A stretch of DNA of 64,000 nucleotides, taken from contig JAJJXM010000042.1 of NCBI GenBank assembly GCA_024516155.1, forward strand, positions 62,001-126,000. Reading direction: 5' to 3'. Of this stretch, positions 7,505 through 18,657 are shown piece after piece (positions within the stretch are counted from its first letter, which is position 1; each line of letters opens with the position of its first letter). The stretch is from Pyronema omphalodes. Taxonomy: Eukaryota; Ascomycota; Pezizomycetes; Pezizales; Pyronemataceae. A program made the position numbers and the translations under genes. The notes under the pieces were generated by a model. The model saw only the letters and a list, made by a program, of their open reading frames with translations, was not told the DNA's origin and did no database searches.

Positions 7505-9587
7505 AACAAACAAGATGGAAAAGCGATCCCCTTCACCTGGGGCAAAGACCAGCAAAATGCCTTTGACCGCTTGAAAAACCCGTTTACCTCAGCACCTGTC
7601 CTGTAGCATTTTGACTACGAAAAGCCGATTGTGGTGGAAACGAACGCATCTGATCATGTGTCCGCCGGAGTATTGTCACAATACGACTATGATAACGTAC
7701 TGCACCCCGTTGCATTCTACTCCAAAAAACATTCCCTGGCGCAATGCAATTACGAAATTTATGACAAGGAACTACAGGCGATAGTTCAAGGTTTCGAAGA
7801 ATGGCGTCCCCACTTGGAGGGCTCCGCCTTTCCGATAAAAGTACTGACAGATCACAAGAATCTTGAATATTTCATGACAACAAAACTACTAAACAGACGT
7901 CAAGCACATTGGTCCGAATTCCTGTCACGATTCAACTTCGTCATCACCTACTGACCTGGGACGCTGGCAGGGCAACCAGACGCCTTGACGAGACGAGCCG
8001 CAGATCTCCCGGGAGAAGGAGACGAACGCATACTAGCAAATCAACAAGCTGTCCTGAAGCCACAAAATTTCCAATTGTGCATGACCCCGCCCATGAGGCT
8101 AGCACCCTCTGAAGTGGACCTCCAATTTAAGGAGGGATACAAGACAGATTCATTCCCAAGCCGAGTGTTGGGAATGCTGGAAGACGGAACACAAATCTGT
8201 AAAGACATTTCACTTGCCGACTGCTCCCCGTTGGCAAACCGATTGTATTATCGAGACTGCCCGTTCGTCCCTGCACTGGACGAGTTACGCCTAAAAGTAC
8301 TACAATATCAGCACGACCCACCCACCATGGGACACCCGGGCCGTGAAAAGACTGAAAACTCCTCGCCCGAAACTACCATTGTCCTTCGATCCGAAAAGAT
8401 GTGGACCAATTCGTCGGCAACTGCCACATTTGTAAAAGAACGAAAGCAACCCGTCACGAACCTTATGGAACCTTGACACCCCTACCGGTCCCGCATCACC
8501 CGTGGCAGAATATATCCGTGGACTTCGTCACTGGACTCTCGTTATCTGAGGGCTTCGACGCGATATGCGCGATCGTTTGCCGAATCACAAAACAGCGGCA
8601 CTTGGTGCCCTGTCATTCCATGATAGATGCGGAAGGCTTCGCGCTACTCTTCCTGGAAAACGTCTTCAAACTGCACGGTCTGCCAGATACACTAGTGTCC
8701 GACTGCGGCCCACAATTTGTCGCCCACTTTTGGAAACACCTTGCAAATTGTATGGGTATTGAGATTGCCATGAGCACAGCTTTCCACCCCCAGACCGATG
8801 GCCAAACAGAAAGAATAAACGCGGTTACTGAGCAGTATCTCCGTGCGTACGTCTGTTACCTACAGGACGACTGGAAGAAATTTTTACCCTTGGCAGAATT
8901 TGCTGCAGATAATCAAGTATCAGACACGACGTCATTTTCCCCATTCTATGCCTTATACGGCCGACACCCCAATTGCTCCTTCGAATTGGCAATCAGGACA
9001 GATAATCCTGAAGAAGTGAAAGCAAACAAAGTAGCGGAAAGAATGTTGCACATTCATGATGTCCTACGCTCCGAAATGAAGTACACCCAAGCCCGCCACG
9101 TGGAAGCCGCAGACAACTCCCGACTCCCCTCACCGGTCTTCAAACCAGGAGACCTGGTATGGCTGGGCGCCCGCAACCTAAGAACCTGCCACCCATCGAA
9201 GAAACTGGAAAACAAACACCTCGCCCCATCACTGTGGTCCGTCCCATTGGATCCCACGCCTACGAGTTGGATATCCCGGACACAATGAAACACAATAGGA
9301 CCTTCCCAGTGTCCCTACTAAACCCGGCTCCTTCGGATCCTCTCGTGGGATAGATAATCCCACCGCCCTTACCAGTAGTGGTAGACGGCGAAGAAGAATG
9401 GTTCGTCGACGAAATCTTGGACCGCCGTTGGTCTCGAGGAAACCTGCAGTACCTCGTCAAGTGGACAGGCCATGACTCCCCAATCTGGGAACCGGAAACC
9501 GATCTATTAGACACCGAGGCCGCCGAACGTTTTCATCAACTGTACCCAGACAAGGCTTCTCCTCCCGTAGGAACTGGAGCATAACCG
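7505..9587 (+). pseudogene. Decayed Ty3/Gypsy pol of element E4 (RT end, RNase H, integrase, chromodomain)
   Basis: The relic begins in the RT thumb (FTWGKDQQNAFDRL at about 7537), reads through RNase H (7631-7954), then spacer and the HHCC region (7985-8476), integrase (8401-9288) and chromodomain (9378-9584, EEEWFVDEILDRRW to YLVKWTGHDSPIWEPE). It is broken by an in-frame TAG near 7603, a TGA near 7952, and frameshifts near 8340-8400 and 9210. The RNase H acid is changed (ETNASD for ETDASD) and the integrase box reads VSDCGPQF for SDRGPQF. Several lesions are C-to-T or G-to-A. It ends at a polypurine tract (CCGGGGGG) before LTR1, and there is no room for a third ORF, so E4 belongs to a different subfamily from E1/E2. 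Confidence 0.9.
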
Positions 9588-9595
9588 GGGGGTAC

Positions 9596-10128
9596 TGTCA
9601 CGGCACACGGCTGACGAGCCTTTGTGTTGTTGCGTTGCCGTTGTGTTGCTGTTGTCGTTGTGCCGTTGTCGTCATTGTGCCGTGTTGTGCTGTTGATGTG
9701 TTGTTGTGTGTGCTGTGCCGCTGAAGATGATGATCGATTGATGATGGATGACGTACCACGAGTTGTAGAAGCTGTGGCGTTGCAGGTTAGATGATGGAGA
9801 ACGGAAGCAGTTCATGTAGCGATGTTGGTTGACGGCGCAGCAAGAGTGCTCGCCGCCTTTTGTACATAAGGAGGCTTGCCTCCCCTTCGACTGAGTTCTC
9901 CATCGAACGTCTTGTGTCTCTTTCCTGACCTTTCATAAGATTCCTCGATCTCTTAGTCGCGAAGGCCCACGTCACTCCTGTCCCTGTCCTTGTCCTTGTT
10001 CAGTGTGCCGACCGTCCATCGAGGACTTCGGTCCTTGTCTCTCCGTCTCGGCTCCTGGAGCGCACTTTAGTTCCCTTTCCCCGTAGTGTTCAGTGTGTCC
10101 CTCGAACGTCCGTTTGTAGTCCCTTACA
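9596..10128 (+). repeat. E4 LTR, copy 1 (533 bp)
   Basis: It starts TGTCACGGCACAC right after the polypurine tract and ends CCCTTACA. It shares start, end and interior with copy 2 at 10343-10899. The 5' part is rich in TGTTG-type simple sequence. Confidence 0.85.
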
Positions 10129-10342
10129 TAGACGGCGAAGAAGAATGGTTCATCGATGAAATCTTGGACGGCCGATGGTCTCGAGGAAACCTGCAGTATC
10201 TCGTCAAGTGGACAGGCCACGGCTCCCCGACTTGGGAACCCGAAACGAACCTATCAGAAAGCAAGGCCGCCGAACGCTTTCATCAGCTGTACCGAGACAA
10301 GCCTTCTCCTCTCGTAGGAACTCGAGCCCAACGGAGGGGTAC
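10129..10342 (+). pseudogene. Second E4 chromodomain copy lying between two LTRs
   Basis: Directly after the CA end of LTR1 the sequence resumes with a second copy of the pol end (DGEEEWFIDEILDGRW to YLVKWTGHGSPTWEPE), then a polypurine tract and LTR2. The chromodomain frame stays open. No primer-binding site follows LTR1, so this is not a standard mini-element; it looks like a tandem LTR-sharing copy that lost everything from the primer site to the chromodomain. Confidence 0.85.
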
Positions 10343-10899
10343 TGTCACGGCACACCGCTGACGAGCTGTAGTCTTGTGTCGTGGTGTTGTGGTGTTGCCA
10401 TTGCCGTTGCCGTCGTGTTGTTGTTGCCGCTGTGTTGTTTTTGTTGCCGTTGTGTTGCTGCCGTTGTGTTGTTGCTGTTGTGTGCCGGGCCATGTGTTGA
10501 TTGATTCAATGATGCATGCCGTACCACGAGCCGTAGGAGCTGTGGCGTCGCGGGTTGAATGATGGAGAACGGAAGCCAGATCCTGTAGCGATGTTGGTTG
10601 ACGGACCAGCAAGAGTGCTGGCCACCCTTTGTACATAAGGAGGCTTGCCTCCACATCGTTGTCGTTCTCCATCGAACATCTTGTGCTGCTTCCTGTCCCT
10701 TCATAGGAAATCACAATCTCTTCTCTCCTCAAGACTTACGTCACTCTTGTCCTTGTCCTTGCCCTTGTTTCATCTGCCGACCGTTCGTCGCGCACTTCGG
10801 TCCTTGTTTCTTCGCTTCGGCTCCCGGAGCCTTGCCTAGCCCTGACCCGCCGGTAGTGTTCAAGCGTGTCCCTCGAACTTCCGTTCAGACTCCTTCACA
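10343..10899 (+). repeat. E4 LTR, copy 2 (557 bp)
   Basis: It starts TGTCACGGCACACC after CGGAGGGGTAC and ends CTCCTTCACA. It is similar to copy 1 with indels in the TGTTG-rich part. Its right edge abuts the truncated pol of E3. Confidence 0.83.
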
Positions 10900-11340
10900 G
10901 CTCTCTCCTCACTGGCTGCGTCCTGCGCAGTGTCCAGTTGATATTGTTGATTAGCGGCGTCTTCCGTTACCGTCGTTGGGTGAGGTGAGGTCCCTAGGCA
11001 CCTCTCAGCGTAATGCGTCCAGTCAAACGTGACTCTTCTGTCGTTCCAGTCGATACTGGGGTTGTGCATACGGATCCAGGGAAGCCCAACAATAATAGCT
11101 CAGTTTCCGATTGTGATACAGTGCAGTTTAATGTCCTCCTGATGGTTGTTGAATTGTAGTTTTACCATTGCTTCTCGGGTGACTGGTCCACTGGCTATCT
11201 CTCGTCCATCCACTGCCAACACTCTACGTGGGACATTCTTCTTATTCAACGGAATCCGAACCCTTTGCCCATATTCCTTGTCGATGAAGTTTTGCGTTGC
11301 TCTACAGTTCACCATGGCCGTCGTGGTGTGTTCTCGAGTA
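10900..11340 (-). pseudogene. Protease / pol start relic of E3
   Basis: It reads MVNCRATQNFIDKEYGQRV (from 11315) with LAVDGREIASGPVTREAMV and LHCITIGN, then NPSIDWNDRRVTFDW (from about 11063), the segment that normally follows the protease. The expected D-C/S-G at the active site is N-C-R. The N and R codons (AAC, AGA) differ by G-to-A from Asp (GAC) and Gly (GGA). Confidence 0.8.
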
Positions 11341-11596
11341 TCTCTTACTCTTATGACTAACTTTAGTATACTTTTTTAGTCACGCCGGGATTGCCCTACA
11401 CGGAATATCACGTAGGCTGGTTCCGGATTGTCTGGTTCGGCGGAACTCTTCGTCCTCAGGAGTCCACCTTGTTCTTTCACCCCTGGGGATCCTCTTTTCC
11501 TACCCTTTCCTCGACCTTTTCATCGTCCATGTTGGCCTTTGCCGCCCGGTAGGGTCTCCTTTCTCCCATTGGTTTCTTGTGGGGACACTTCACGGC

Positions 11597-12652
11597 CTAG
11601 CGGCGCGCCTTTCCACAGTTATAACACTCGTTGTTTCTGCGTCTTTTTTCTTCCTCTGCCCTGTACCTAGGATTGCCCCTTCTGGTTGGATCCAACTCCA
11701 TTGGCTCGAGTTCCGAGAAGGTCGATCCCTGGTAGCGATTCTTTCGATGGAAATTCTGGTATTGGGGTTTATATCGATTCCGGAGAGTCTGGAAACTCAA
11801 CAGCCGGTTGTTCAACGCAATTGCCTGGTTTGCGAAATCGATTATTTTTGTCGGGCGGGTCTTGTGAATGGCAGGTTGTCTCTGTACGTGTATAGGAAGT
11901 CCATCGCTGAACTGAGCAATGTAGCTTTCGTCGTTATAGCGCCGGTCTGTGATAATCCTCTGGAATTCGGCCCAGTATGCCGCGGCAGACTGATTCCCCA
12001 GACGTACATTTTCAAATTTCCTTCTGGCCACCTGCCTGGAATCCGCTTCTCGAAATGCCCACGAAACGGCAGTTTTGAACGCCTCCCCAGTGGTGTAAGT
12101 GCTCCTCCACTTCTCGATGGAGGGTTCAATTCACGACCACGCATTTCCCTGACACCGCGGACTGGCGTAGTTGACCCGTTTGATGTCACTGTCGAATGTG
12201 TTGCGTTTGCAGTTGAACTTCAGTTTGCACTGGCTCAGGAAAGCTCAAAGCTTTGTCCTCTTGCTATGGTACTGCTGGGGGTCCTCAACCTTGAGGTTGC
12301 TAGTCGGGGAGGGTCGATAGGTCAGTTGTTGGAACAATGGTTCAAGTTGTCCCTGGGTCATCACGGCCGAGGGTGGTACCATACCACTTGTTCCTTGCTG
12401 GCCGGCCATTGGGGATCCTAGATCCCTGGTGATTTGTGCCGGTCCCGCTGAATCCGGAGTCTGTGGACGGGTGAAGTGCTCGGGGCTTACTGGACTGGCT
12501 GGGCCCCTTGCTTCTCTTCCGATGACCTCGCTCAGCCCTTGCAGTCGAAACGGGCCCACGGTACTCGTTGTTTCTTCTTTGTTTATCGTGTTACTGTCCT
12601 GAAGCCTTTCGTGCTGCCTCCGGTTGTATCGGGTGTCGTTCGGAGGACGCAA
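11597..12652 (-). pseudogene. Gag relic of E3
   Basis: The N-terminal part is open for 135 codons (12652-12245) from a TTG equivalent to that of E2 gag, ending KVEDPQQYHSKRTKL then TGA where E2 continues RAFLMECE. A second nonsense codon replaces the second Trp of the AWAWMEPS motif (AWS-stop). The core is open again at 12031-11597 (AAAYWAEFQRIITDRRYND, FSDGLPIHVQRQP). The zinc knuckle begins CYNCGK but breaks at a TAG before AVKC. Most changes that create stops fit C-to-T or G-to-A. Confidence 0.88.
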
Positions 12653-12657
12653 CCAAA

Positions 12658-13377
12658 TGTCAAAACCCGCTGACTACAAACGGATGACAGGCGATACAAC
12701 TGGCTGACTGCTATGAAGTCGAGTTCGGCTCTGGACTCCCTTGGTAAGTTAGTCACAGGCTCAGGAAGTACTTACCTTGTAAACAGGATGTCCCTGCTGC
12801 ATTGCCTTCGGGGTTGACGTTGAGAAAAGGTTATTCGTTGGAGGGAAAGGGTAAGTGAATGGAATGGGAACTGAGATTGGGAAAGGGCTGGATGTGTTCA
12901 CTTGGCTGATGAGAACTTTTGTGTGTAGATAGGATTGTGTGAATAGATAATCGATTGCGTGCCAAAATAATCAAATACAATTGTCCCTTCTTATAACTTT
13001 GTTCCTGTGCTCATGTGATTGCCAACTTATCTGTCCCGCAGATATCCAAACCATCGTGAGACACCCTTCGTCCCATTGTGAACCCAAACATAAATAAAAC
13101 AACATAAGAAACATAGACAAAACATAGACAAAACATAAACAAAACATAATTCAAAACATAATTCAAAATATATACAAACCCTCATTGCAAACGTAAAGAA
13201 ACCAGCTTCATTCCACCCCGAAACCCACCTCGTTCGTTCCCCTGTTCAAATCCTAACTCTGCCCTCTTCCCTAAACCGTAACCGTGACATAAGCCATTCC
13301 CAATGTGACCCCTATGAACCACAGCCCGGCTGAGGTCATAAGCCCTTCCAGAAGCATATCCTTAGCGATCTGTGACA
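12658..13377 (-). repeat. 5' LTR of E3 (720 bp)
   Basis: On the minus strand it begins TGTCACAGATCG and ends TTTTGACA, giving the perfect short inverted ends TGTCA/TGACA. The base sequence is well diverged from the E1 LTR, yet the first 35 codons (13375-13271) still read as the same membrane peptide. A TATAAG box lies near 12993. The next bases on the minus strand are TTTGGTTGCGTCC; the TGG there may begin the primer-binding site. Confidence 0.87.
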
Positions 13378-13489
13378 AGACCCGGCTTAGCCCATACAGT
13401 CAGACATCTCTCTCAATTCAACTGTGCTGCAACAACCCTTCAGCTATCAGCAGCTAAACGAGTCTAAACATATCTACAGGGAACACAAT

Positions 13490-13989
13490 TTTCGAAACTG
13501 AATTATGAATATGGGAAACCACTATACTGGGAAGGATTTTGTGATGCATCATATGAATATTGTTTGAATACTCGAAGTAGTTTTTGGGGATATTTATTTC
13601 AACTTGATGAGTCCACCATCAGTTGGCGTTGCAGGAAACAGCACTCTGTTGCAACATTAACCGCTGATGCAGAATATATGGCTCACTCAATAACTTCAAA
13701 ACATCATCTTTAGTGTGTGCGTGCAATCACAGAACTCCTCGACCAAGAGATTCCACCAGCAATCCGCAGCAATAATTCAGGCGCTATTCATATTGCCCAG
13801 AACCATCGACTCAATGACAGCAGCAAGCATGTAGACATGCACTATCCTTCAATTAGAGAACTTATTCATGGAGGATATGTAATAGTTATTCATATTGATG
13901 GCAAGAATAACCAGGCAGATATATGTACAAAAACAGTCTCGTTGGCAGTCAGAGAACGTCTTTGCTCAAATGTGTTTAGCACAGTGTGA
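13490..13989 (+). pseudogene. Ty1/Copia RNase H remnant
   Basis: The translation reads FCDASYEYCLNTRSSFWGY, then ISWRCRKQHSVATLTADAEY, a stop near 13712, then SKHVDMHYPSIRELIHGG and NNQADICTK. This is the C-terminal RNase H and tail of Copia Pol (the usual pattern is SDADW, TAEAEYMAL, TKHIDIRYHFIRE, DIFTK). A catalytic D looks changed to N in RSNNSGAI. Everything upstream is missing. Confidence 0.85.
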
Positions 13990-14337
13990 AGTGAGAAGGG
14001 GTATTGGAACGGGCAAGAAGTATACAGCATGCAAGGAGGAATATTTGCACTTTCTTTATCATGAAATCATGTACTCTGTTTTTGTCATTTTCTATTCTCT
14101 TCTTTGTTCTCGTTTGTTGTACTTCACTATGTACTTTTCCTTATTTCCTTTTTCGTCTGTACTTCCCTTTTTAACTATCTTGTACAGATTTGGATATTGT
14201 TTGCGGACAGAGGTTCAGGTATGAGTACCTATGTCTCTCCTAGGGAAAAAGAATGATCACGAAAAATACAACACATTCAATAAACACATCTTCACTTGAT
14301 TCTTCTGATTCTTCTTCTAAAACTGCAAATAATACCC
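13990..14337 (+). repeat. Probable 3' LTR of the Copia remnant
   Basis: After the pol stop comes GAGAAGGGG (a likely polypurine tract) and then TATTGGAACG, resembling the TGTTGGAA start of many Copia LTRs. A pyrimidine-rich promoter-like stretch follows, and the segment seems to end near ATACCCTGA. No second copy is in the window to confirm the limits. Confidence 0.4.
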
Positions 14338-15825
14338 TGACCGGTATTTGCTCAAACTTCCGCTCACGGACGATCACTCGATATTACCGCTTAGGCCTTA
14401 CAGCCATCGAACGGGGTATGATTCAAATGTAAATGTAAAACTGACCGAGTCATACGTGCATCACTCGTTTCGGTTTTCATACCTCTCCCCTGTCATTAGG
14501 ATCTTCGAAGATCAGTCATCCCCAGATAAAACAGAACCAACATTCCTCGCCCCTGATCAATGAAACTAACATATCAGTTTACCACCTCCAGAACTTTCTA
14601 CGATTCCCCACCATTCCGCTCTCTCGGGTCTGTAGACAGCGGGCGATGGGTATCTCCTCCCCTGATGCAGGTGTTAATATCCATAGACCCCGTTCGTGGT
14701 GTTAGAAGAAGCTGGCTATTATGCTACTATCCCAATATCGCCATTATTGATACCACGAAGGTGTTGGATCTCTGAATAAACAAAAAACAAAAACACAACA
14801 TCGACCTCGACATCTTCAGGGACATTGATTTTTATTATCTGAGAATGATAACACGAAAACACGTGATGCTTCATGATTTACTCCCGTGGTTCAGAATCTC
14901 GGCTCAGCACGCGGGTTATTATTGGGCGGTGATGGGATGATGGGATGATGGGATATGTAATTGCTACCGTTGGTTACTATATTCCCTCTTGTTTAAATTT
15001 GGAGAAATCTGGAAAACATGCGACTAGCTGGGGGAAATGACGTTTCTGATTTGCGGAGTTGTGAAAAATCTATAATTTCCTTTCATGATTTGGATATAAT
15101 TGATTGTAATCGTTGGGTTGGGGTGCAGCAGTAGCAGCAGTGTCTAGGAATAATTAATCGTTGGTATGATTGATCATTGTTGTCATTGTGGCTTGAACGG
15201 GGACCGGGGTTGGATATGTTGACGGTACCGATGTTAGCAAAGTTTCTTTGGTGCTCATCAAGAGTATGGGCGGATTATAGCATCTGCTGTCGTAGCCTAC
15301 TATAATCCTGATGTATACCAGGAACCCGGTTGAGGGCTTAGAGGAGCTGCGTAAAGATAAACGTGGTGATACAGTCAATATAAAGATAGATTCATCGTTA
15401 CGTAGGCAAGGCTGTATAAGCAAGGCTAGTTATTGTTCTAATACTATGGTAATGACACATATGGTGATTACATATCTCGTAACGATATCTATGCCGCATG
15501 GTGCTCAAGGCTGAAGACCGAGGAGTTCAAACTACCACTTCTTTTCAGAGCGTTCAATCAGCCAAACACTCTCAAAAAAAAGAACATCAACCAGCAATCA
15601 CTTAACAACCAATGAAACCCTCTCCTCAATCAATCCAGATCAACCGAACCCTCCAGCCCCTCTCAATATCTCTACAGTAAATCAAAAAACAATATCTTCA
15701 CCCCAGATAAATCCCTCCACAAGGAAGAAAAAAAAAGAAAACAAAGACAAACCAGGAAGCCAGCCAACAAAAAGGCATCACCTGTATTCCATACATCATA
15801 GACATCCCCACAAGTCACATAAAGA
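14338..15825. other. Intergenic, no gene seen
   Basis: Only short ORFs without recognisable features. There is a small GATGGGAT repeat at about 14930-14955. Confidence 0.5.
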
Positions 15826-15960
15826 AGATACTGGGGATTAAGAGATCAGGGTGTCTCACTCAATGGTTGAAATCGCAAGGACAGGCAATATGGATATTTA
15901 GCCCCCGCATAGGCTGTAGAGGCCTCAATTGGTGTATGATGAAAAATAAAAATAAAAAAA
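15826..15960 (+). mobile_element. Severely 5'-truncated LINE 3' end
   Basis: It resembles the last 130 bp of the LINE at 50501-52608: GGGGAT.A.GAGATCAGGG, then GGACAGG, then CCCGCATAGG..GTAGAGGCCTC and GGTGTATGAT followed by an A-rich tail. The match and the A-rich end indicate an old, very short insertion of the same family. Confidence 0.7.
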
Positions 15961-17086
15961 CAGGCCATTCTTGAATATCAACACCAATTTCTCCCAGAAG
16001 AACGCCGAAGGTTGGCTAAAGGATAGATGTTTGAATCAATTGGAAGCACATTTTCGACAGTCAACCCTGCGTACGACAAGCACAAACCCTCTCAACATCA
16101 CAACTTAACTACAGACTACACACCAGCACGATCATAATGCAGTGTAACCAATTAACAAGCAAACGCTCTCAACCGCCTCTATACCGTACCCAATAACCGC
16201 TCTTGACAGTTCACCGCTTTCGGTGTCTGAAAAATATGGCTCATGATAAACCCATAACACAGAAGTCACAAAAACCAAAACAAAAAACAACATAGTGACA
16301 ATATAGAACACAAGTAAGAAGCTCTATATCTCCTTATCTCCATCGTCCATCGGAATACAACCTATAACAACTCAACGCAATGTCATATCATATCAACATT
16401 GTTATAGTCATATTTAATTCCATTATATTACATCACAGCACTGAGCAGCAGAGTTATTGGAATATTTACATTAAACGTAAATATATTGGTGGTCTGATTA
16501 TGTTATGTTTACCAGGTTGTTCGAAGATATATAGATCCAAAGGAAGAGAGTTTCACGAGACAATGGAGATTATGAATATCAGAAATATTGTTAAGAAGAT
16601 CGTGAATTCGTAAATTTTAAATCTGTAACTCCAACACAACTCCCAACCGTAACTCCAACCGACTCCAACACAAACGCCAAATGCAATGCCATGCGATATT
16701 CAGGTAATGCAGTGTAAAAGGTGATCAGGTATAAGGAATGGTAAAAATGGTAAAAATGGCATGATAAAGAAATACAAGGAAATGCAAAGACAAGGATGCC
16801 GTGGTATGATGGTACTTGAACAAGATCGGGAAAAAACAAAACAACAAGGTGAAAGTAGGGGTTCGAAGGTAGTAAATCCGCTCGACTAGGATGTGACAGG
16901 TTGAAGGGATTAATAGACGTTTGAATAGTGGAGAGATGCGCAGATATCGTGAGTACCGTAAACCGTGGGAAGCCGAAGATGCTGGAAGACAAAGAAACCG
17001 AAGAACGAAGAAGCCGAAGAAAAACCAGAAGATAGAGAAGCCGAAGAACCAGAGACCAGAGAACCCGAAATCTGAACTGCAAGCCT
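15961..17086. other. Intergenic, no gene seen
   Basis: AT-rich sequence with short ORFs only. Confidence 0.45.
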
Positions 17087-18657
17087 TTACTTCTGTCCCC
17101 TAGAAAATATATCAAAAACCGATTTCTTCCTCTTCGGTTTATCATTCCTCTTCTTCTTAGTCCCCTGCATCTCATCCGCCAACGTCTCCTGACTATCCAT
17201 TCCCATCTTCTCCAATCCCTCTTCCAGCTCCTTCAACTCCCCCTCCTGCTCCTCCCCGATCGTCTCCTCCCTCTTCCTTCTCTCTCTCTTCCCATCCTTT
17301 TCCCTCGCACTTCCCCTCCTCGAACCCACCCTCCCCATCCTCACACTCTCCTCCCGTTCCATCCTCCCTTGGACCGTCTCACACCCACTAACCCAATCCG
17401 CGCACTGCACAAGCTGAAATTTCACAACCCCCCTCTGTGGCGAGATCCCAAGATTCTCATGCAGCCACGCCTGGATCATAATAGCCTGCCGCTTATTGAC
17501 AGTCGGAGAAATCGAGTGGACTGAGGAAATCGCCAGGGAATAGCAGGGATCTGAGGTTCCGCCGAGTGATAGGAATGCGCCGGGAGAAAGCGAGAGGAGA
17601 ATACTGGTTGGTGGGAGCTTGTAGCGGTGGGATAGGTGTGTTGTGAAGGCGTACAGGAAGGTTTGTGGGTTTCGGAGCTGCAGAGGAGGTTAGTGGGTTG
17701 TTACTTGTGGTATTGTGTCCATTGTGGGATTTGGATTCTAGGTAGAATTGCGGGTATTTTTTGGGACGCGGGGTGGTGTTAAATGCGTGGTGTTTTTTGG
17801 TGTGGAGAAAAAGGAGGGGAAGAGGGGAAGAGGGGAATTGGAAGAGCTGATGAGGGGAACATATGTGGGTGGGTAAGGTGGGGTTACACAACCCGAGCCA
17901 GGGTTGAGTTTCAGGCTTCTGTTCTCGGCAAGGAAATTCCAAGTGCATGTGAGTGTTTATAGATTGCGATGCGTTTTTTTCTGCATGCGGTTTGGGCATG
18001 TGCAAACAGTTTGCTTTTTTTGTTTTTGTTTGCGCACCCCCTTCTTGCCGGATTGTTGTAGTGTAGTAAATAGTCAAGGTAAGGCGAGGGCAGGTAAGGT
18101 TTTCTTGATGCGGGGGCTGGCAAATCCCGCGGGGAAGATGGTGCGAGATCCTCATAAATCCGGGGGGTGATGAGAGGAATTTCAACACAATTCAAGATAG
18201 AATTGAGGAGTAAAAGAAAAGAAGAAATACGAGACTTGGCACTTACAGTAACATTCGTCTTAAACTCAACCCAAATCCCAGCCGCCGCCTTCGGAATAAC
18301 CGGCGTATCCCTTACCGAAAACACTTCCTTAAAAAATGCCTTATCCTTCGTCGACTTTTTCGAGCCGGAGACCTTGAAACCTGGACTTGCTGGGGAGTCA
18401 TAAGAAATCGGTCGGGTCAGATTATCTGCGCCTGTGGTGTACTGCTCGTAGTTGTCGTTGTCGTAGCTGTTGTTGTCCGGTGCGTGATCGCCGTGAACGG
18501 GAAGGGATGAATAATAACCACCAGCTGTAGTAAAATCGTCGCCGGATTGAAAAGACAGAGCGGGCGAGGGTAGTGGTGGTGCTTCGAAGGAATTGTTGAA
18601 ACCCGGGTTGAGAGGTGAGGCGGGAGGCGACAGGTAGTTGTCCTTTTCGTGAGGCAT
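17087..18657 (-). CDS. Protein with internal MIF/tautomerase-like domain (333 aa)
   Basis: Two exons: 18657-18247 (137 codons) and 17677-17087 (196 codons plus TAA). The 569-bp intron begins GTAAGT and ends CTCCTCTGCAG, phase 0; together they restore one domain that neither exon has alone. Residues 1-125 are low-complexity (Ser/Pro/Tyr/Asp). Residues about 127-230 match the MIF/D-dopachrome tautomerase fold: EFKTNVT, LPPTSILLSLSPGAFLSLGG, SDPCYSLAISSVHSI, AWLHENLGISPQRGVVKF. The last 100 residues are Arg/Lys/Glu-rich and probably helical. In MIF the catalytic base is the N-terminal proline; here the equivalent position is internal (Ile128), so tautomerase activity is unlikely and a binding role is more plausible. 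No signal peptide. The ATG at 18657 is the first in the frame after the low-complexity start and fits the domain layout. Confidence 0.8.

Larger units (their letters stand above)
10900..13377 (-). mobile_element. Ty3/Gypsy element E3, 3' truncated and decayed
   Basis: Reading leftwards: 5' LTR (13377-12658), gag relic (12652-11597), protease and the following segment (about 11340-10900), then an abrupt end at E4's LTR2. The family is related to E1/E2, because gag, protease and the LTR-encoded peptide all align. Confidence 0.88.

Noticed and set aside
10175..10504. Hydrophobic ORF in E4 LTR2 that looks like another LTR-encoded membrane segment
   Set aside because: The hydrophobicity comes from TGTTGT-type simple repeats (Val, Leu, Cys); the frame equivalent to E1-E3 stops after a few codons in LTR2, and LTR1 gives a different peptide.
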